From assembly GCA_001586965.3 (NCBI GenBank), contig LUCW03002014.1, positions 47,501 through 91,807 of the forward strand: 44,307 nucleotides of DNA, given 5' to 3'. Positions within the stretch are counted from its first letter, which is position 1. Each line of letters starts with the position of its first letter. The position numbers and the translations under genes are program-made. Below the pieces are notes generated by a model. That model was not told the DNA's origin and ran no database searches. It worked only from the letters and a program-made list of their open reading frames with translations. The stretch is from Sphaeroforma sirkka. Lineage: Eukaryota; Opisthokonta; Ichthyosporea; Ichthyophonida. Shown here one piece after another: positions 43,584-44,307 of the stretch.

Positions 43584-43850
43584 ATGGAGTCACAAGTCAA
43601 AGATATAATTGACAAAACATCCGAAGACGGTTACACTTACTACAAGACCCGTTTCATGGATGGGACAGTAGCTTGGCTAACCTCCGATGCATTTCGTGAA
43701 TCTCGCGACTTTCTTCGTATCTTTAATAAGAAATGGAATAAGCGTTTACATAAGAACACACGAGATAAACGAAAAGGGTTTCCTCAGGTGACTACAAACC
43801 CTGACGGATCTGAAATTCCCTATTTGCCACCTACTTCCCTACGTGACTAA
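43584..43850 (+). pseudogene. Chromodomain-like C-terminus of family A integrase
   Basis: 88 codons: VKDIIDKTSEDGYTYYKTRF, MDGTVAWLTSDAF, then a basic tail (NKKWNKRLHKNTRDKRKG). The strand-strand-W-helix order resembles a chromodomain, but the aromatic cage is not clear. Confidence 0.5.
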
Positions 43851-44143
43851 ACTTTCTGATCTGCTTACCAACAGTGCAGAAAATTGTTCAAACTTACTTA
43901 CTAATGAAGAACAGCCTTTGGCTATTACCTTACCAAATAATAAACGTAAGGCGCCTACATCGGAAATGGTTACTGGACCAAATACTAAACGACATAGAGT
44001 ACAACATGAGTCTTGAACTCGTACATATAGGCACATACTTACTCGATAAGTCATGACCGAAACCGTTTTTACTTTGGTTTTCGCTTTACCAACTAGATCG
44101 TATCTTAACGTACGTTCGTAGTTCTAAAAGCTACTGGGGGCTA
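43851..44143 (+). other. 3' untranslated region of family A copy 2
   Basis: After the stop of the chromodomain-like frame there is no long continuing frame. AAAAGCTACTGGGGGCTA precedes the 3' LTR start and contains a short purine-rich GGGGG that could be part of the polypurine tract. Confidence 0.4.
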
Positions 44144-44307
44144 TGTAGAAATACGGCCTCTCGGTCAGTCTAAAATATCAAGATCAATTGAGATAATACA
44201 TTGGTTTTATTTGTATTTTTAAATAATTTAGTACAAGCTCTTTTTTCCAATATTTCCAAAGTGTTCTAAATTCACTTTGATGGCTCCAATAGCCTGGTAT
44301 TTGGTAT
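44144..44307 (+). repeat. 3' LTR of family A copy 2 (cut by window end)
   Basis: TGTAGAAATACGG and the next about 150 bases match 36337 onward with few differences (for example CTCTCGG against CATCCGG). Confidence 0.9.

Larger units (their letters stand above)
36337..44307 (+). mobile_element. Family A Ty3/Gypsy-like element, copy 2 (runs off the window)
   Basis: Starts TGTAGAAATACGG and meets its 3' LTR start at 44144. Order: LTR/leader, gag with a 771-bp internal duplication, zinc fingers, protease, RT, RNase H, methylase-like segment, integrase, chromodomain-like C-terminus. Frameshifts occur in gag, RT, the methylase-like segment and integrase, so this copy cannot make its proteins as sequenced. 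Confidence 0.88.

Overview
The window is nuclear DNA of a eukaryote. It holds spliced genes with canonical GT-AG introns, very long TA/TG microsatellites, minisatellites inside introns, and a nest of decayed LTR retrotransposons. Long repeat-choked introns, short exons and chromodomain-type Ty3/Gypsy elements suggest a large-genome protist. An ichthyosporean-like opisthokont is my guess, and it is weak. I see no bacterial operons, CRISPR array or rRNA.

Layout. 1-462 is a composite TA/TG/GGGT microsatellite. 1175-1776 (+) is the 3' part of a PDZ-domain gene. 2926-14515 (-) is one gene of 13 short exons that I reconstructed by splice sites, phase and homology: a cystathionine beta-synthase (CBS) homologue of about 469 residues. 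Its introns hold most of the satellites. 14516-15252 is a divergent intergenic region with CCAAT and TATA motifs. 15253-18336 (+) is a three-exon gene for a small basic protein of the UPF0390 / L10K (human C19orf53) family. 18337-19500 is intergenic, with a degenerate direct repeat and one doubtful ORF.

19.5-23.3 kb (-) is a decayed Ty3/Gypsy-like element with zinc knuckle, protease, methylase-like segment and integrase but no recognisable reverse transcriptase. 24.1-26.3 kb (+) is an unrecognised ORF whose 3' part is repeated about six times in tandem. 26.5-27.8 kb (-) holds three unrecognised ORF pieces. 27879-31934 (+) is a family A Ty3-like element cut after its reverse transcriptase. It abuts an antisense chromodomain Ty3 element (31935-36336), which abuts a second family A element (36337 to the window end). 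All coding regions of these elements carry frameshifts, stops or deletions.

Main result. The CBS homologue keeps an open frame through 11 consecutive canonically spliced exons and an intact C-terminal pair of CBS (Bateman) domains. The pyridoxal-phosphate fold, however, has lost the Schiff-base lysine (Ser in its place), the SGNTG loop, the GTGGT phosphate loop and the GGS loop. It reads as a conserved pseudoenzyme that may have kept only a regulatory role.

Other results. Tandem duplications in this gene's introns repeatedly start from exon edges. A tRNA-like Pol III cassette (A box, B box, anticodon arm, T8) lies antisense inside the gag of family A elements. A methylase-like NPPW/NPPC domain sits between RNase H and integrase in otherwise Ty3-like elements.
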